A DNA stretch of 64,000 nt from Megasphaera stantonii (GCF_003367905.1 NZ_CP029462.1:558001-622000); one strand, 5' to 3'; positions 1-10,451 are shown, numbered from the stretch's first letter. Numbers and translations are program-made. The notes: generated by a model not told the origin, from the letters alone.

Positions 1-1931
1 CCCGACCCCGATACGCCCGTCACGACGGTCAGGGTGCCGATGGGAATCGATACGTCGATGTCCTTCAAGTTGTGCTCTGCCGCGCCGATGACTTCGATAT
101 ACGTCCCGTTGCCCTGGCGCCGCTGCTCCGGAATAGGGATATATTTCGCCCCCTTTAAATACTGTCCCGTCAGGGACTGCTCGCAGGCCATAATATCCTC
201 TGCCGTCCCCTGGGCCACGATTTCACCGCCGTGCTCTCCCGCCGCCGGGCCGATGTCCAGTATATAATCGGCGGCCCGCATCGTATCCTCGTCATGCTCG
301 ACGACGATGAGCGTATTGCCCAAGTCGCGGAGGTGCTTCAAGGCTTGAAGCAGCTTGTCGTTGTCCCGCTGATGAAGGCCGATAGACGGCTCGTCGAGGA
401 TGTATAAAACTCCGACCAGACCGGAGCCGATCTGCGTCGCCAGGCGGATGCGCTGCGCTTCGCCGCCCGACAAGGTCCCGGCCGTACGGGATAAGGTCAG
501 GTATTCCAGGCCTACGGTCTGGAGAAATTCCAGACGGGCCCGGATTTCCTTAAAAATCTGCCGGCCGATCATCTGCTGCTTTTCCGTCAGCTCCAAGCCA
601 TCAAAAAATCGAATCATGTCACCGACAGTCAAATCGGTCAGCTCGGAAATATTGAGGCCGCCGATTTTAATAGCCAGCGCTTCATGGCGCAGGCGAGTGC
701 CGCCGCACGTCGTGCAGGGCTTAACCGACATAAACTGCTCGAACTGGTCGCGCATCATGTCGGACGACGCCTCCTTATAGCGGCGGCGCACCATGGGAAT
801 GACGCCTTCAAAGGCCGTGGCGTACTGCTTCACTTCGCCGCGCAGGTTTTCATACTCAAAGACGCACGTGTCGTCAGAGCCCCACATCAGCTTTTCCTGC
901 AGCTCGCCGGGCAGCTCGTCATAGCTGCTGTCCAGCGTAAAGCCATAGGGCTTGAGCAAGCCGCCGAGCTGGCGCATAAACCACGAATCGGGGTTGCTGC
1001 TCAGAGCTGCAATAGCGCCGTCGGCAAAGGATTTCGTTTTATCAGGCAGCACTAAATGAGGATCGACTTCCATGGTGCTGCCGATGCCGGAGCAGGCCGG
1101 GCAGGCGCCGAAGGGGCTGTTGAAGGAAAAAAGATGGGGCTCGATTTCCGGCAGGCTCACATGGCAGTCGGGGCAGGCGAAATGCTGGCTGAAGGTCAGC
1201 ACCTCGTCCGTACTCATGCGCAGGATATGGACGATGCCGCCGGCCAGCTTGGCCGCCGTTTCCAGCGAATCGGTCAGGCGGGTCAAAATGCTGTCCTTAA
1301 TGACCAGCCGGTCGATGACCACGTCGATGGTGTGCTTTTTATTCTTATCCAGGGGAATATCGTCGGACAGGAGATATACCTCGCCGTCGACGCGGACGCG
1401 GACATAACCGTCCCGCACCAGGCCGGCCAGCACCTTCTGATGGGTTCCCTTACGGCCGTCGACGACAGGGGCCATGACCATGACCTTTTCCCCCGCGCCG
1501 AGAGCCATGACAGAGTCGGCCATCTGCTCAATCGTCTGCTGACGGATAGGCTTTCCGCACTTCGGGCAGTAGGCGTCGCCCACGCGGGCGTAAAGCAGGC
1601 GCAGGTAATCGTAGATTTCCGTGACCGTGCCTACGGTCGAGCGGGGATTGCGGCTCGTCGTCTTCTGGTCGATGGAAATAGCCGGCGACAAGCCTTCGAT
1701 ATAATCGACGTCGGGCTTGTCCATTTGCCCTAAAAATTGACGGGCGTAAGCCGACAAGGATTCGACATAACGCCGCTGGCCTTCGGCGTAAATCGTGTCG
1801 AAGGCCAGAGACGATTTCCCCGAGCCGGACAAGCCCGTAAAGACGACGAGCTTATCGCGGGGAATTTTTACATCTATATTTTTCAAATTGTGCTGTCTCG
1901 CACCTTTGATACTGATATATGGTTCCTGCAT
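1..1931 (-). CDS. uvrA: UvrA, excinuclease ABC subunit A (N-terminal part, cut by window edge)
   Basis: ATP-dependent damage-recognition subunit of UvrABC nucleotide excision repair. About 643 of the usual ~940 residues are inside the window; the C-terminus lies beyond position 1. Reading down from the ATG at 1931 gives [20 protein letters not shown], the standard UvrA start, then Walker [21 protein letters not shown] and the conserved [20 protein letters not shown] stretch, with a CxxC zinc motif (CPKCGKP) near residue 125. It starts only 3 bp after the uvrB stop, so the two genes form a uvrB-uvrA operon. The identification is secure. Confidence 0.97.
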   Translation of the reverse strand, partial: MQEPYISIKGARQHNLKNIDVKIPRDKLVVFTGLSGSGKSSLAFDTIYAEGQRRYVESLSAYARQFLGQMDKPDVDYIEGLSPAISIDQKTTSRNPRSTVGTVTEIYDYLRLLYARVGDAYCPKCGKPIRQQTIEQMADSVMALGAGEKVMVMAPVVDGRKGTHQKVLAGLVRDGYVRVRVDGEVYLLSDDIPLDKNKKHTIDVVIDRLVIKDSILTRLTDSLETAAKLAGGIVHILRMSTDEVLTFSQHFACPDCHVSLPEIEPHLFSFNSPFGACPACSGIGSTMEVDPHLVLPDKTKSFADGAIAALSSNPDSWFMRQLGGLLKPYGFTLDSSYDELPGELQEKLMWGSDDTCVFEYENLRGEVKQYATAFEGVIPMVRRRYKEASSDMMRDQFEQFMSVKPCTTCGGTRLRHEALAIKIGGLNISELTDLTVGDMIRFFDGLELTEKQQMIGRQIFKEIRARLEFLQTVGLEYLTLSRTAGTLSGGEAQRIRLATQIGSGLVGVLYILDEPSIGLHQRDNDKLLQALKHLRDLGNTLIVVEHDEDTMRAADYILDIGPAAGEHGGEIVAQGTAEDIMACEQSLTGQYLKGAKYIPIPEQRRQGNGTYIEVIGAAEHNLKDIDVSIPIGTLTVVTGVSGS

Positions 1932-1934
1932 AGG

Positions 1935-4094
1935 TTACGTTTTACTCCTTTTTGCCTTAGGTTTGCCCGGCGAGTCCGGCTTTTTCCGCCGCGCGTCGGG
2001 CCGGCGCACCTTGCGCACATACCGGGACGAGGGCATATCCTCGCCCTGCAGCTCCTTGGGCAGCGTGTCGTCATGGCTCATATCAGCCAGCTGCTGCCGC
2101 AGCTGCCCCAGGCGGTCGCGCAGTTCCGCCGCCTTTTCAAATTCCAGATTTTTCGCCGCCGTCTTCATCTGCTGTGTCATGGTGTTGATGACCTTATGCA
2201 AGGCCTCCTTCGTCAGCTTTTCGCCCTTACCTCTATATTCAGCCTGGTCTTCGGCGACCTTCGTCAGCTCGATGAGGTTGACGACGTCTTTCTTGACGGA
2301 TTTCGGCGTAATATGATGCTTTTGATTGTAAGCGTCCTGCACTTCGCGGCGCCGCTTCGTTTCGTCCATAGCCCGGGCCATGGAATCGGTAATCTTGTCG
2401 GCGTACATGATGACCGTGCCGTCGACGTTTCGCGCCGCCCGCCCCATCGTCTGGATGAGGGACGTATCGGAACGAAGGAAGCCTTCCTTGTCAGCGTCGA
2501 GAATCGCTACGAGAGACACTTCCGGCATGTCCAGCCCTTCGCGCAGCAGGTTGATGCCAACGAGGACGTCGAATACGCCGGCCCGCAGGTCGCGGATGCT
2601 TTCGGCCCGCTCAATCGTCGCAATATCCGAATGGAGATAGCGGACGAGGACGCCCATTTCCTTTAAATAATCGGTCAAATCCTCGGCCATCTTCTTGGTC
2701 AGCGTCGTCACCAGCACGCGTTCGTTCTTTTCCGTCCGCTTCCGTATTTCGCCTAACAAATCGTCCATCTGTCCGGCAATAGGCCGCACTTCGACCTTCG
2801 GGTCCAGGAGCCCTGTCGGGCGGATAATCTGCTGGGCCAGATTGGTCTGGACTTCCATCTCATAGGGCCCCGGCGTCGCGCTGACGTAGATAATCTGGTT
2901 AATCCGTTCAACGAACTCTTCAAATTTCAGCGGCCTGTTGTCCAGCGCCGACGGCAGGCGGAACCCGTATTCGATGAGGTTTTCCTTCCGCGACCGGTCG
3001 CCGGCGTACATAGCCCGCAGCTGAGGCAAGGTAACGTGCGATTCGTCGATCATGATGAGGAAATCGTCGGGGAAATAATCGAGGAGCGTGTACGGCGCTT
3101 CGCCGGCCTTCCTCCCCGCCAGATGGCGGGAATAGTTTTCGATGCCCGAGCAGTAGCCCATTTCCATCATCATTTCCATATCGTACCGCGTCCGCTGCTC
3201 CAGCCGCTGCGCTTCCAGCAAATGGCCCCCTTCCTTCAGGACGGCCAGGCGCTCTTCCAGCTCAGCCTCGATCGTCTTCAGGGCCTTATCCATTTTTTCC
3301 TTTGTCGTGACATAATGGCTGGCCGGATAAATCGCCACATGCTTGCGCTCGGCGACGACCTCGCCGGTCAGCACGTTGACCTCCGTCAGCCTGTCGATTT
3401 CGTCTCCGAACATTTCAATGCGGATGACGGAATTGTCGAAGGCCGCCGGAAATACTTCTATCGTATCGCCGTGAACGCGGAAGGTACCTCGTTCGAGGTT
3501 CATGTCGTTGCGGGAATACTGGATATCGACGAGCTTATGAAGAATTTCTTCCTGCGTCTTTTCCTGTCCCAGACGCAGCGACACGACGAGATCGCTGTAA
3601 TCTTCCGGGTCGCCTAAGCCGTAAATACAGGATACGGACGCCACGATGATGACGTCGCGCCGTTCAAACAGGCTCATCGTAGCCGAATGGCGCAACTTGT
3701 CGATTTCATCATTAATCGACGCGTCCTTTTCGATATACGTATCCGTAGACGCGATGTACGCCTCCGGCTGATAATAATCGTAATAACTGACGAAATAGGC
3801 CACTTCATTGTCCGGGAAAAAGGCCTTGAATTCGCTGCACAGCTGGGCCGCCAGCGTCTTGTTATGCGCGATGACCAGCGTCGGCTTCTGCACGGCCTCG
3901 ATGACCTTGGCCATCGTAAAGGTCTTGCCTGTCCCCGTCGCGCCCAGTAGCACCTGGGCCCATTGGCCCGACCGTATCCCCTCGGCCAGCGACGCAATCG
4001 CCTCGGGCTGGTCGCCCATGGGCTCGTACGGCGCGACGACGCGAAACGGCCGCGACGTATCATAATCCTTATTCAAATACGACTGTATATCCAT
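1935..4094 (-). CDS. uvrB: UvrB, excinuclease ABC subunit B
   Basis: Helicase-like subunit that verifies damage and recruits UvrC. Walker A GATGTGKT is at residues 51-58. The beta-hairpin region rich in Tyr ([15 protein letters not shown]) and the DEAH-like IDESH motif follow, and the UvrC-binding UVR motif lies near the C-terminus. The ATG at 4094 was chosen over an in-frame start at 4115 because AGGAGAG lies 6 nt upstream. At 719 residues it is longer than the usual ~660, owing to a basic Lys/Arg/Pro tail. It is first in an operon with uvrA. Confidence 0.97.
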   Translation of the reverse strand: MDIQSYLNKDYDTSRPFRVVAPYEPMGDQPEAIASLAEGIRSGQWAQVLLGATGTGKTFTMAKVIEAVQKPTLVIAHNKTLAAQLCSEFKAFFPDNEVAYFVSYYDYYQPEAYIASTDTYIEKDASINDEIDKLRHSATMSLFERRDVIIVASVSCIYGLGDPEDYSDLVVSLRLGQEKTQEEILHKLVDIQYSRNDMNLERGTFRVHGDTIEVFPAAFDNSVIRIEMFGDEIDRLTEVNVLTGEVVAERKHVAIYPASHYVTTKEKMDKALKTIEAELEERLAVLKEGGHLLEAQRLEQRTRYDMEMMMEMGYCSGIENYSRHLAGRKAGEAPYTLLDYFPDDFLIMIDESHVTLPQLRAMYAGDRSRKENLIEYGFRLPSALDNRPLKFEEFVERINQIIYVSATPGPYEMEVQTNLAQQIIRPTGLLDPKVEVRPIAGQMDDLLGEIRKRTEKNERVLVTTLTKKMAEDLTDYLKEMGVLVRYLHSDIATIERAESIRDLRAGVFDVLVGINLLREGLDMPEVSLVAILDADKEGFLRSDTSLIQTMGRAARNVDGTVIMYADKITDSMARAMDETKRRREVQDAYNQKHHITPKSVKKDVVNLIELTKVAEDQAEYRGKGEKLTKEALHKVINTMTQQMKTAAKNLEFEKAAELRDRLGQLRQQLADMSHDDTLPKELQGEDMPSSRYVRKVRRPDARRKKPDSPGKPKAKRSKT

Positions 4095-4144
4095 AACCCT
4101 CTCCTGCCACGGCATAGTAAAAAATAATTATTATTGATTACCTT

Positions 4145-4173
4145 AGTATAGCACGGCTGCAAACGTATGTACA
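4145..4173 (-). promoter_or_regulatory. putative sigma-70-type promoter of uvrB-uvrA
   Basis: On the minus strand, TGTACA (4168-4173) and TATACT (4145-4150) are separated by 17 bp, about 50 bp upstream of the uvrB start. The -35 matches consensus at only four of six positions. No LexA-type box was recognised. Confidence 0.45.
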
Positions 4174-4180
4174 GATGATT

Positions 4181-4570
4181 CTACAACCAATTCGTCTCCA
4201 CTTCGTCTTTTAGCCGGCAGAACATGTCATAGTACGACGCCTTCGTCTGTCTCACGATGGATAAGGCAATAAGCTCGTTATACGAATGACTCACGTTATT
4301 TCGGGCCTGCAACGCCTGAAGCCACATCGTTTCATTGCGTATCATATTCGCTTTATAGGCCGTCTTTAAAATCTGCCTGGGCGAGCCTGTCGCGCTTTCG
4401 GCATAGCCGCTGTCTTCCAGCAGTTCTTTCATCATCTTCCATGCTTGTTCAAAGCAATTTTCATACAGCCCGACTAATCCCGTCAAAACAACGGTATTAT
4501 ACGGTTCTTCATAGGAAAATAGCTCCTTCAGATTTTTCAAGGCCGCACAAAAATTATCGTACTTTTTCAT
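4181..4570 (-). CDS. HepT-like HEPN protein (HI0074 family)
   Basis: Small (130 aa) helical HEPN-family protein of the nucleotidyltransferase substrate-binding type. It carries RNNVSHSY near residue 90, which fits the RX4HXY motif of HepT toxins, where Arg/His form the RNase site and Tyr is the AMPylation target. It overlaps the upstream MNT gene by 17 bp, so the two are translationally coupled. ATG 4570 was preferred over TTG 4579 because a GAGAGGG element sits about 10 nt upstream. Family membership is clear; toxin activity is inferred only from the motif and pairing. Confidence 0.8.
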   Translation of the reverse strand: MKKYDNFCAALKNLKELFSYEEPYNTVVLTGLVGLYENCFEQAWKMMKELLEDSGYAESATGSPRQILKTAYKANMIRNETMWLQALQARNNVSHSYNELIALSIVRQTKASYYDMFCRLKDEVETNWL

Positions 4571-4847
4571 AAATGACAACGCCCTCTCTTTCGATAGATT
4601 GCCGCAATTCGTCCTGCACCGGTCCGTCTAAATCGACGATATCGTACATGAGCAGCGTCGATGTTTCTTCATCTACTGCCAAGGCAAATCGGACGACGTC
4701 GCCGCCGCTGACTGCCAGATCGATATCGCTTGTCCGCTTGTAGTCGCCCCGCGCTCTGGAGCCAAATAAAATGACTTTTTCTATATGATATGTTACTGCC
4801 AACTGCCGTATCTCATCCAGTACGCCCGGACGAATTCCAAACTCCAT
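4554..4847 (-). CDS. MntA-like minimal nucleotidyltransferase
   Basis: A 97-residue nucleotidyltransferase of the MNT/HI0073 family. The signature GSRARGDYKRTSDID fits GSX10DXD, the metal- and nucleotide-binding motif used by MntA antitoxins to AMPylate HepT. ATG 4847 was chosen over an in-frame GTG at 4856 because AGGTGA precedes it at normal spacing. It is followed by the overlapping HEPN gene, the standard two-gene arrangement. The pair lies between uvrB and htpG and is probably a small toxin-antitoxin cassette. Confidence 0.82.
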   Translation of the reverse strand: MEFGIRPGVLDEIRQLAVTYHIEKVILFGSRARGDYKRTSDIDLAVSGGDVVRFALAVDEETSTLLMYDIVDLDGPVQDELRQSIEREGVVIYEKVR

Positions 4848-4942
4848 GCCCTTCACCTCATTCCAATATCTATCCTTATTATATCATCCCCGGTATAAAA
4901 ACTATACGCCGTACATTCACGACGATCACTTTCTGCATATAC

Positions 4943-4971
4943 AAAAACGAGAGCCCTGATAAGGACTCTCG
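4943..4971 (-). terminator. rho-independent terminator of htpG
   Basis: Ten-base arms CGAGAGTCCT and AGGGCTCTCG (one G-T pair) with a 4-nt loop, followed on the minus strand by TTTTTG. It lies just downstream of the htpG stop. Confidence 0.85.
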
Positions 4972-4987
4972 TCGTAACGCTATGGTA

Positions 4988-6937
4988 TTATTTTGCCATC
5001 ATTTCGGCTACCTTATTGGCGAAGGCTGCCGGGTCGTCAGGCATGATGCCTTCGAGGAGCAAGGCCTGATCGTAGAGCATCTTGCAGTAGTCTTTGAATT
5101 CAGGCGTATCCTTGCCGGCTTCGTGAATCCCCTGAAGCTTGGCGAAGAGCTGATGCTGCGGGTTGATTTCCAAAATGCGGCGCGCCTTGAGCATCGGGTT
5201 GTCGGCAGCGGCAAAGGCTTGTTCCATGGCCAGGGACGGGCCGGCCGCATCGGCAACGAGGCAGACGGCGCCGCTCTTCAGGCGGTTGGACAGGCGGACG
5301 TCGACGACCTTGCCATCGAGGAGCTCCTTCATATCCTTCAGAAGGCCTTCGTTGCTCTTAGCCAGGTCTTCGTTTTTCTTCTTTTCTTCCTTAAATTCTT
5401 CGTCTTCCAAATCCAAATCGCCGCGGCTGATGGAATGGAATTTCTTGCCGTCGTATTCGCGGATGGCTTCTACGGCGAATTCGTCGACAGGGTCGGTCAT
5501 GCACAAGACTTCGATGTCTCTGTCGCGGAGCATTTCCATCTGCGGCAGGGCGTCGATAGCGGCCTTATCCTTGCCCGTAGCGTAGTAGATTTTTTCCTGA
5601 CCATCCTTCATGCGGCCGACATATTCTTTCAGCGTGCAGAGCTTGCCGTCCTTGGACGACATGAACAGGAGCAGGTCTTTCAGCTTATCTACGTTGTTTT
5701 CGCCGGTCATCATGCCGCTGTACACGCCGATTTTCAGGGACTTGCCGTATTCGGCCCAGAATTTTTCATAGGCTTCGCGTTCTTTGTCGAGCTTGCGGGC
5801 CAGCGTCTTGAGGATATTCTTTTCCAGATTGCGGCCGATGAGCTTTAATTCACGGCTCTGCTGGAGCAGTTCGCGGGAAATGTTGAGAGACAAATCAGGA
5901 GAATCGACAAGGCCTTTGACAAAGCGCAGGTAATCAGGCAGCAAATCCTTGCATTTATCCATGATGAATACGTGGCGCGAATAGAGCTGCACGCCCGGTT
6001 CATAGTCGGCGTAGTACAGGTTGAAAGGCGCGCTGCCCGGAATGAACAGCAGCGACGTGTATTCGACATTGCCTTCGACGCGGCTGTGGAAAATTTCCAT
6101 CGGTTCGTCCCATTCGTAGAACTGATGCTGAAAAAATTCACGGTATTCTTCGGGCTTAATGTCCGATTTATTGCGGGTCCACAAGGGCTGCATGGAGTTG
6201 AGGGTCCGCGTTTCCGTATGTTCTTCTTCCGGTGCGTCTTCAATAACCTTACCATCGGCGTCCTTCGGCTTTTCCTTCGTCGTGAAGTCCATCGTAATGG
6301 GATAGCGGATATAGTCGGAATATTTCTTGACCAAGCTTTCCAGCAAATATTTGTCCGTGTAGTTTTCTTCCGTTTCGCCGCCGTAAAATTCCTTGCCCAG
6401 GGTCAGGATAATCGTCGTGCCGTGCTTCGGCTTTTCGCAGGTTTCCAGCGTATACTGGCCGTCGCCTGCCGATTCCCATTTATAGGCTTCCCTTTCGCCG
6501 GCTTTGCGGGTGACGACCGTCACCGTATCGGCGATCATAAAGGCAGAATAAAAGCCGACGCCGAACTGACCGATCAGGTCTTTGTCGACACTGCCGCCTT
6601 CCTGAGCTTCCTTCAGCTTTTCCAAAAAGGCCTTCGTGCCCGATTTTGCAATGGTGCCCAAATTCTGCATGAGCTCGTCTTTATTCATGCCGATGCCGTT
6701 ATCGGAAATCGTCAGGGTATGCTTGTCTTCGTCCGGCGTCAAATGGATTTCAAAGGCCGTATCACCTTCGAGAAGGTCGTTATTCGTCAACGATTCGTAA
6801 TGCAGCTTATCGATCGCGTCGGATGCGTTGGAAATCAATTCCCGTAAAAATATTTCGTGATTCGTATAAATGGAATGAACCATCAAGTCCAGCAGCTGTT
6901 TCGTTTCCGCTTGGAATTCAAAGGTTTCTTTCGCCAT
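4988..6937 (-). CDS. htpG: HtpG, Hsp90-family molecular chaperone
   Basis: ATP-dependent cytosolic chaperone. The N-terminal GHKL ATPase contains LRELISNASDAIDKL, DNGIGM and GQFGVGFYSAFM, followed by middle and C-terminal domains. Its 649 residues match the usual bacterial length. The ATG at 6937 (MAKETFEFQ) was chosen because AAGGAGA lies at good spacing; the TTG at 6946 lies inside that spacing. It is monocistronic, with its own promoter, CIRCE operator and terminator, so heat-shock control by HrcA is likely. Confidence 0.97.
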   Translation of the reverse strand: MAKETFEFQAETKQLLDLMVHSIYTNHEIFLRELISNASDAIDKLHYESLTNNDLLEGDTAFEIHLTPDEDKHTLTISDNGIGMNKDELMQNLGTIAKSGTKAFLEKLKEAQEGGSVDKDLIGQFGVGFYSAFMIADTVTVVTRKAGEREAYKWESAGDGQYTLETCEKPKHGTTIILTLGKEFYGGETEENYTDKYLLESLVKKYSDYIRYPITMDFTTKEKPKDADGKVIEDAPEEEHTETRTLNSMQPLWTRNKSDIKPEEYREFFQHQFYEWDEPMEIFHSRVEGNVEYTSLLFIPGSAPFNLYYADYEPGVQLYSRHVFIMDKCKDLLPDYLRFVKGLVDSPDLSLNISRELLQQSRELKLIGRNLEKNILKTLARKLDKEREAYEKFWAEYGKSLKIGVYSGMMTGENNVDKLKDLLLFMSSKDGKLCTLKEYVGRMKDGQEKIYYATGKDKAAIDALPQMEMLRDRDIEVLCMTDPVDEFAVEAIREYDGKKFHSISRGDLDLEDEEFKEEKKKNEDLAKSNEGLLKDMKELLDGKVVDVRLSNRLKSGAVCLVADAAGPSLAMEQAFAAADNPMLKARRILEINPQHQLFAKLQGIHEAGKDTPEFKDYCKMLYDQALLLEGIMPDDPAAFANKVAEMMAK

Positions 6938-6966
6938 GTTCAACAATCTCCTTTATTCAGAATATG

Positions 6967-6993
6967 TTGGCACTCTTAGCGTCAGAGTGCCAA
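6967..6993 (-). promoter_or_regulatory. CIRCE operator (HrcA binding site) of htpG
   Basis: Perfect inverted repeat TTGGCACTC-N9-GAGTGCCAA. It differs from the CIRCE consensus (TTAGCACTC-N9-GAGTGCTAA) by one symmetric A-to-G change per arm. It sits between the promoter and the htpG start codon, the normal CIRCE position. HrcA itself is not in the window. Confidence 0.9.
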
Positions 6994-7004
6994 CTCCCTT
7001 TTAT

Positions 7005-7032
7005 ATAATACAATAAAAAGTCAAATAGTCAA
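7005..7032 (-). promoter_or_regulatory. promoter of htpG
   Basis: On the minus strand, TTGACT (7027-7032) and TATTAT (7005-7010) are 16 bp apart. The predicted start point falls a few bases before the CIRCE dyad, as expected for HrcA repression. Confidence 0.75.
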
Positions 7033-7138
7033 TAGCAAACTTGCAAATCTGCGGCAATTCCAGCCCTGTATTCAGCAACATGTTTCCCTGCGTCATTTAG
7101 GGTAAATTATTTATTGTATAATGTATTATATATATGCG

Positions 7139-7167
7139 TTGAATCCTGCCGTCATCAGGTCTATAAT
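7139..7167 (+). promoter_or_regulatory. promoter of pckA
   Basis: TTGAAT (7139-7144), a 17-bp spacer and TATAAT (7162-7167). This leaves a leader of about 75 nt before the pckA start, with no obvious riboswitch. Confidence 0.7.
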
Positions 7168-7248
7168 AAGCGATATACAATATATACATGATTTTTTATC
7201 ATATATACGCGCCAGCGTATCCATTATACAGCAGGGGGGTATTACATC

Positions 7249-8847
7249 ATGATACATACGTATGGATTAGAACGAATCGGAATTTTTTACCCGGCAAACG
7301 TGTACCGCAACATGTCTCCGGCCTGGCTGACCGAGCAGGCCCTGATTCGCGGCGAAGGCATGCTGAGCGACACGGGAGCCTTAGTCGTCCAGACAGGGAA
7401 ATATACGGGCCGTTCGCCGAAGGACAAATTCATCGTCGACACGCCGGCCATCCACGAATACATCGCCTGGAACAACGTAAACCGCCCGATTTCGCGGGAA
7501 AAATTCGACGCCCTGAAGGCTAAGATGACGGCTTATTTGCAGAACCGCGATATTTTCCTTTTCGACGGCTTTGCCGGCGCCGATTTAGTATGCCGCAAAA
7601 AATTCCGCATCATCAACGAATTAGCCAGCGAAAACCTGTTTATCCGCAACCTGCTCATCCGCCCGACAGCCGACGAATTGAGCCAGTTCGGCGACCCGGA
7701 CTTTACGGTCATCGTCACGCCGGGCTATCGCTGCGACCCGAAGACGGACGGCGTCCGTTCCGAAGCGGCTATCATCATCGACTATGAAACGCGGGTCGTC
7801 CTCATCGCCGGAACCCAGTACGCCGGCGAAATCAAAAAGAGCGTTTTCTCCGTCATGAACTACTTCCTGCCCGACGAAGGCGTCCTGCCCATGCACTGCT
7901 CGGCCAACATGGACCCGGTCACAAAGGAAACAGCCATCTTCTTCGGCTTGTCCGGCACGGGCAAAACGACTTTGTCGGCAGATCCGAACCGCAAGCTCAT
8001 CGGCGACGACGAACACGGTTGGTCGCCGCGGGGCATCTTCAACTTCGAAGGCGGCTGTTACGCCAAATGCATCAACTTAAACGCCGAAAAGGAACCGGAT
8101 ATTTACAACGCCATCCGTTCGGGAAGCCTCGTGGAAAACGTCGTCCTCGACCCGGCAACGCGGCGGCCGAACTATTTCGATAGCAAGTATACGGAAAACA
8201 CCCGCGTCGGCTATCCTATTGAATACATTCCCAATGCGGCCATTCCTGGCATCGGCGGCATCCCAAAGGTCATCATCTTTCTGACGGCCGACAGCTTCGG
8301 CGTCCTGCCGCCCATTTCCCGCCTCAGCAAGGAAGCTGCCATGTACCACTTCATTACCGGCTTTACGTCGAAAGTAGCCGGCACGGAACAGGGCATTACT
8401 GAGCCTGTGCCGACCTTCTCCACCTTGTTCGGCGAACCCTTCATGCCCCTGGCTCCGGAAATCTACGCCGGCATGCTGGGCGAACGAATCGAAACGTATC
8501 ATACAAAGGTCTTCCTGGTCAACACCGGCTGGACCGGCGGCCCCTACGGCATCGGCAGCCGCATGGACCTCAAGTACACCCGCGCCATGATTACGGCAGC
8601 CCTGAACGGCCGCCTCGATTCGGTCCCCTACAAGCACGACAGCCGCTTCAACGTCGACGTGCCCCAGTCCTGCCCGGGCGTCCCCAACCAGATCCTCAAC
8701 CCGCGCGATACGTGGGCCAATAAAAAATCTTACGACATCATGGCCGACAAGGTAGCCGCCATGTTCCATGAAAACTTCACGGAAAAATATCCCGACGTCC
8801 CGGAAGAAGTCAGCGACGCCGGCCCGAAACCAAAAGCCAGGCTATAA
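7249..8847 (+). CDS. pckA: phosphoenolpyruvate carboxykinase (ATP)
   Basis: Interconverts oxaloacetate + ATP and PEP + CO2 + ADP. In a fermenting anaerobe it may run toward either gluconeogenesis or CO2 fixation. The phosphate-binding loop GLSGTGKT is at residues 233-240, followed by the metal-binding GDDEHGW stretch, and the N-terminal TGRSPKDKF substrate motif is present. Its 532 residues are typical of the ATP-dependent enzyme. The start follows a G-rich Shine-Dalgarno. The gene stands alone, with a promoter at 7139 and a shared terminator at 8874. Confidence 0.97.
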   Translation: MIHTYGLERIGIFYPANVYRNMSPAWLTEQALIRGEGMLSDTGALVVQTGKYTGRSPKDKFIVDTPAIHEYIAWNNVNRPISREKFDALKAKMTAYLQNRDIFLFDGFAGADLVCRKKFRIINELASENLFIRNLLIRPTADELSQFGDPDFTVIVTPGYRCDPKTDGVRSEAAIIIDYETRVVLIAGTQYAGEIKKSVFSVMNYFLPDEGVLPMHCSANMDPVTKETAIFFGLSGTGKTTLSADPNRKLIGDDEHGWSPRGIFNFEGGCYAKCINLNAEKEPDIYNAIRSGSLVENVVLDPATRRPNYFDSKYTENTRVGYPIEYIPNAAIPGIGGIPKVIIFLTADSFGVLPPISRLSKEAAMYHFITGFTSKVAGTEQGITEPVPTFSTLFGEPFMPLAPEIYAGMLGERIETYHTKVFLVNTGWTGGPYGIGSRMDLKYTRAMITAALNGRLDSVPYKHDSRFNVDVPQSCPGVPNQILNPRDTWANKKSYDIMADKVAAMFHENFTEKYPDVPEEVSDAGPKPKARL

Positions 8848-8873
8848 GGTCTGATACTGCTTCTTTCATGCAG

Positions 8874-8915
8874 AAAACCGTAAGGAAAGGCGTTTCGCCG
8901 TCTCCTTACGGTTTT
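8874..8915. terminator. bidirectional terminator between pckA and the phosphohexomutase gene
   Basis: Thirteen-base perfect arms, AAAACCGTAAGGA (8874-8886) and TCCTTACGGTTTT (8903-8915), so T-runs follow the stem on both strands. It serves two convergent genes. Confidence 0.9.
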
Positions 8916-8939
8916 CTTATATCATGTACTAATATTTAT

Positions 8940-10451
8940 TTAGGCGTCAAATATAGTCATGTCCAGGCAGTTGAACCCATCCAGGAAGGATTTGACCTGG
9001 GCGATGATATCCTGGCAGCCGCCTTCTTCCTTGCTTTCGACGTTCAGCGGCATGTTCGGGTCGTGGAGGGACATGCGCAGGAGCGCCCAGCCTTCGGGGA
9101 ATACGAGGCGCACGCCTTCGTACGACGGCTTGGCGACGACGACGCCGGCGGCGACGGCCCGTTCTTCAAAGGCTTGCAGGACCGTTTCACCGTAAGCCTT
9201 TACGTCGTCCGTGCCCTGAATTTTGAGGCGGTATTCCTTGCTTTCGGCGGGATGCTTCAAGTTTGCAACCAAATCGCCGACAGCTTTCCCCGCTTTATTG
9301 GCCTGAGCCGCTGCAATGAGCAGCTTGACCGCCAAATAGGCTCCGTCGTCGAGGTAGTAGTTTTCGCTCAGCGCGCCGTGGCCTGACGTTTCAATCGCTA
9401 AGGGCGATACGACGCCGCTCTGGTTGAGGCGGATGCATTCGTTGATGACGTTTTTATAGCCCCGCATGTAGCGGTGATGGATGAGATGAAGCTCATCTTG
9501 CAGGAAGGCCGTCAGCTCGTCCGACGTGACCGAGTCCGTGACGATGGTGCTGCCCGGATAGTCGGGAGCCAAGATGGCCGCCATCATGGCGATGAGGGCA
9601 TTGCGGTTGATGGCTTCACCATCGGGCAGGACGGCGCTCATGCGGTCTACGTCCGTATCGAAAATGAGGCCCAAATCGGCATGGTTGTCGAGAACAGCTT
9701 TGCTGATCGCCGCCATGGCCTCTTTATTTTCCGGATTCGGAATATGATTGGGGAACATGCCGTCCGGTTCGAGGAACTGGCTGCCCGTCGTATCGGCGCC
9801 GAGGACGTCGAGGACCTTCGAGGCAAAGAAGCCGCCTGCGCCGTTGCCGGCATCGACGACGATGCGCATGCCTTCCAAGGGCTTGCTGTCCGGGCCTGCG
9901 CCTACGCCGCTGCGGATTTTGGAGCACAGGTGCTCGGCATATATATCGATAATCGGCAGCGTCTGCACGCCGGACACATCGCCGTGTGTTTCTTCCAGCG
10001 ACGCCGCCCGGGTCAGGACGTCTTTAATATCAGCCTTTTCCAGACCGCCGTCTTTCGTAAAGAATTTCAAGCCGTTGCGGTTGTACGGCAAATGGCTGGC
10101 CGTAATCATGATGGCCCCGTCCATATGAGTCGATTCGAAGATAATCGACATGAACATAGCCGGCGTCGAAGCCAAGCCGCAGTCAAATCCGGCTACGCCG
10201 CAGGCGCAGAGGCCTTCCAGCACGGCCTGCTTCATCGTGCCGGCAGAAATACGCGAATCATGGCCGACGGCGACGCGCAGGCTGTCGACAGGTTTGCCCG
10301 TCTTTTCCGCTAAAAAGGAGGCAAAGCCGGCGGCAATGCGGTTCGCCGCTTCGGGAAACAGCGTCACGGGCTCGCCGGGAACGCCTTCTACGGCGACGCC
10401 GCGGACGTCGCTGCCGTTCTGCAACTTCATCATATCTGATTCTGTAATCAT
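8940..10451 (-). CDS. phosphomannomutase / phosphoglucomutase family protein
   Basis: Alpha-D-phosphohexomutase moving phosphate between C1 and C6 of hexose phosphates. The phosphoserine motif TASHLPYNRNG places Ser at residue 119, and the metal loop DTDVDR is at 265-270. The sugar-binding stretch appears as IETSGHGALSENYYLDDGAY. Its 503 residues fit the ManB/Pgm group. The ATG at 10451 is preceded by GGGAGTG. Mannose versus glucose specificity cannot be told from the sequence. It is divergent from the EamA permease gene. Confidence 0.9.
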   Translation of the reverse strand: MITESDMMKLQNGSDVRGVAVEGVPGEPVTLFPEAANRIAAGFASFLAEKTGKPVDSLRVAVGHDSRISAGTMKQAVLEGLCACGVAGFDCGLASTPAMFMSIIFESTHMDGAIMITASHLPYNRNGLKFFTKDGGLEKADIKDVLTRAASLEETHGDVSGVQTLPIIDIYAEHLCSKIRSGVGAGPDSKPLEGMRIVVDAGNGAGGFFASKVLDVLGADTTGSQFLEPDGMFPNHIPNPENKEAMAAISKAVLDNHADLGLIFDTDVDRMSAVLPDGEAINRNALIAMMAAILAPDYPGSTIVTDSVTSDELTAFLQDELHLIHHRYMRGYKNVINECIRLNQSGVVSPLAIETSGHGALSENYYLDDGAYLAVKLLIAAAQANKAGKAVGDLVANLKHPAESKEYRLKIQGTDDVKAYGETVLQAFEERAVAAGVVVAKPSYEGVRLVFPEGWALLRMSLHDPNMPLNVESKEEGGCQDIIAQVKSFLDGFNCLDMTIFDA

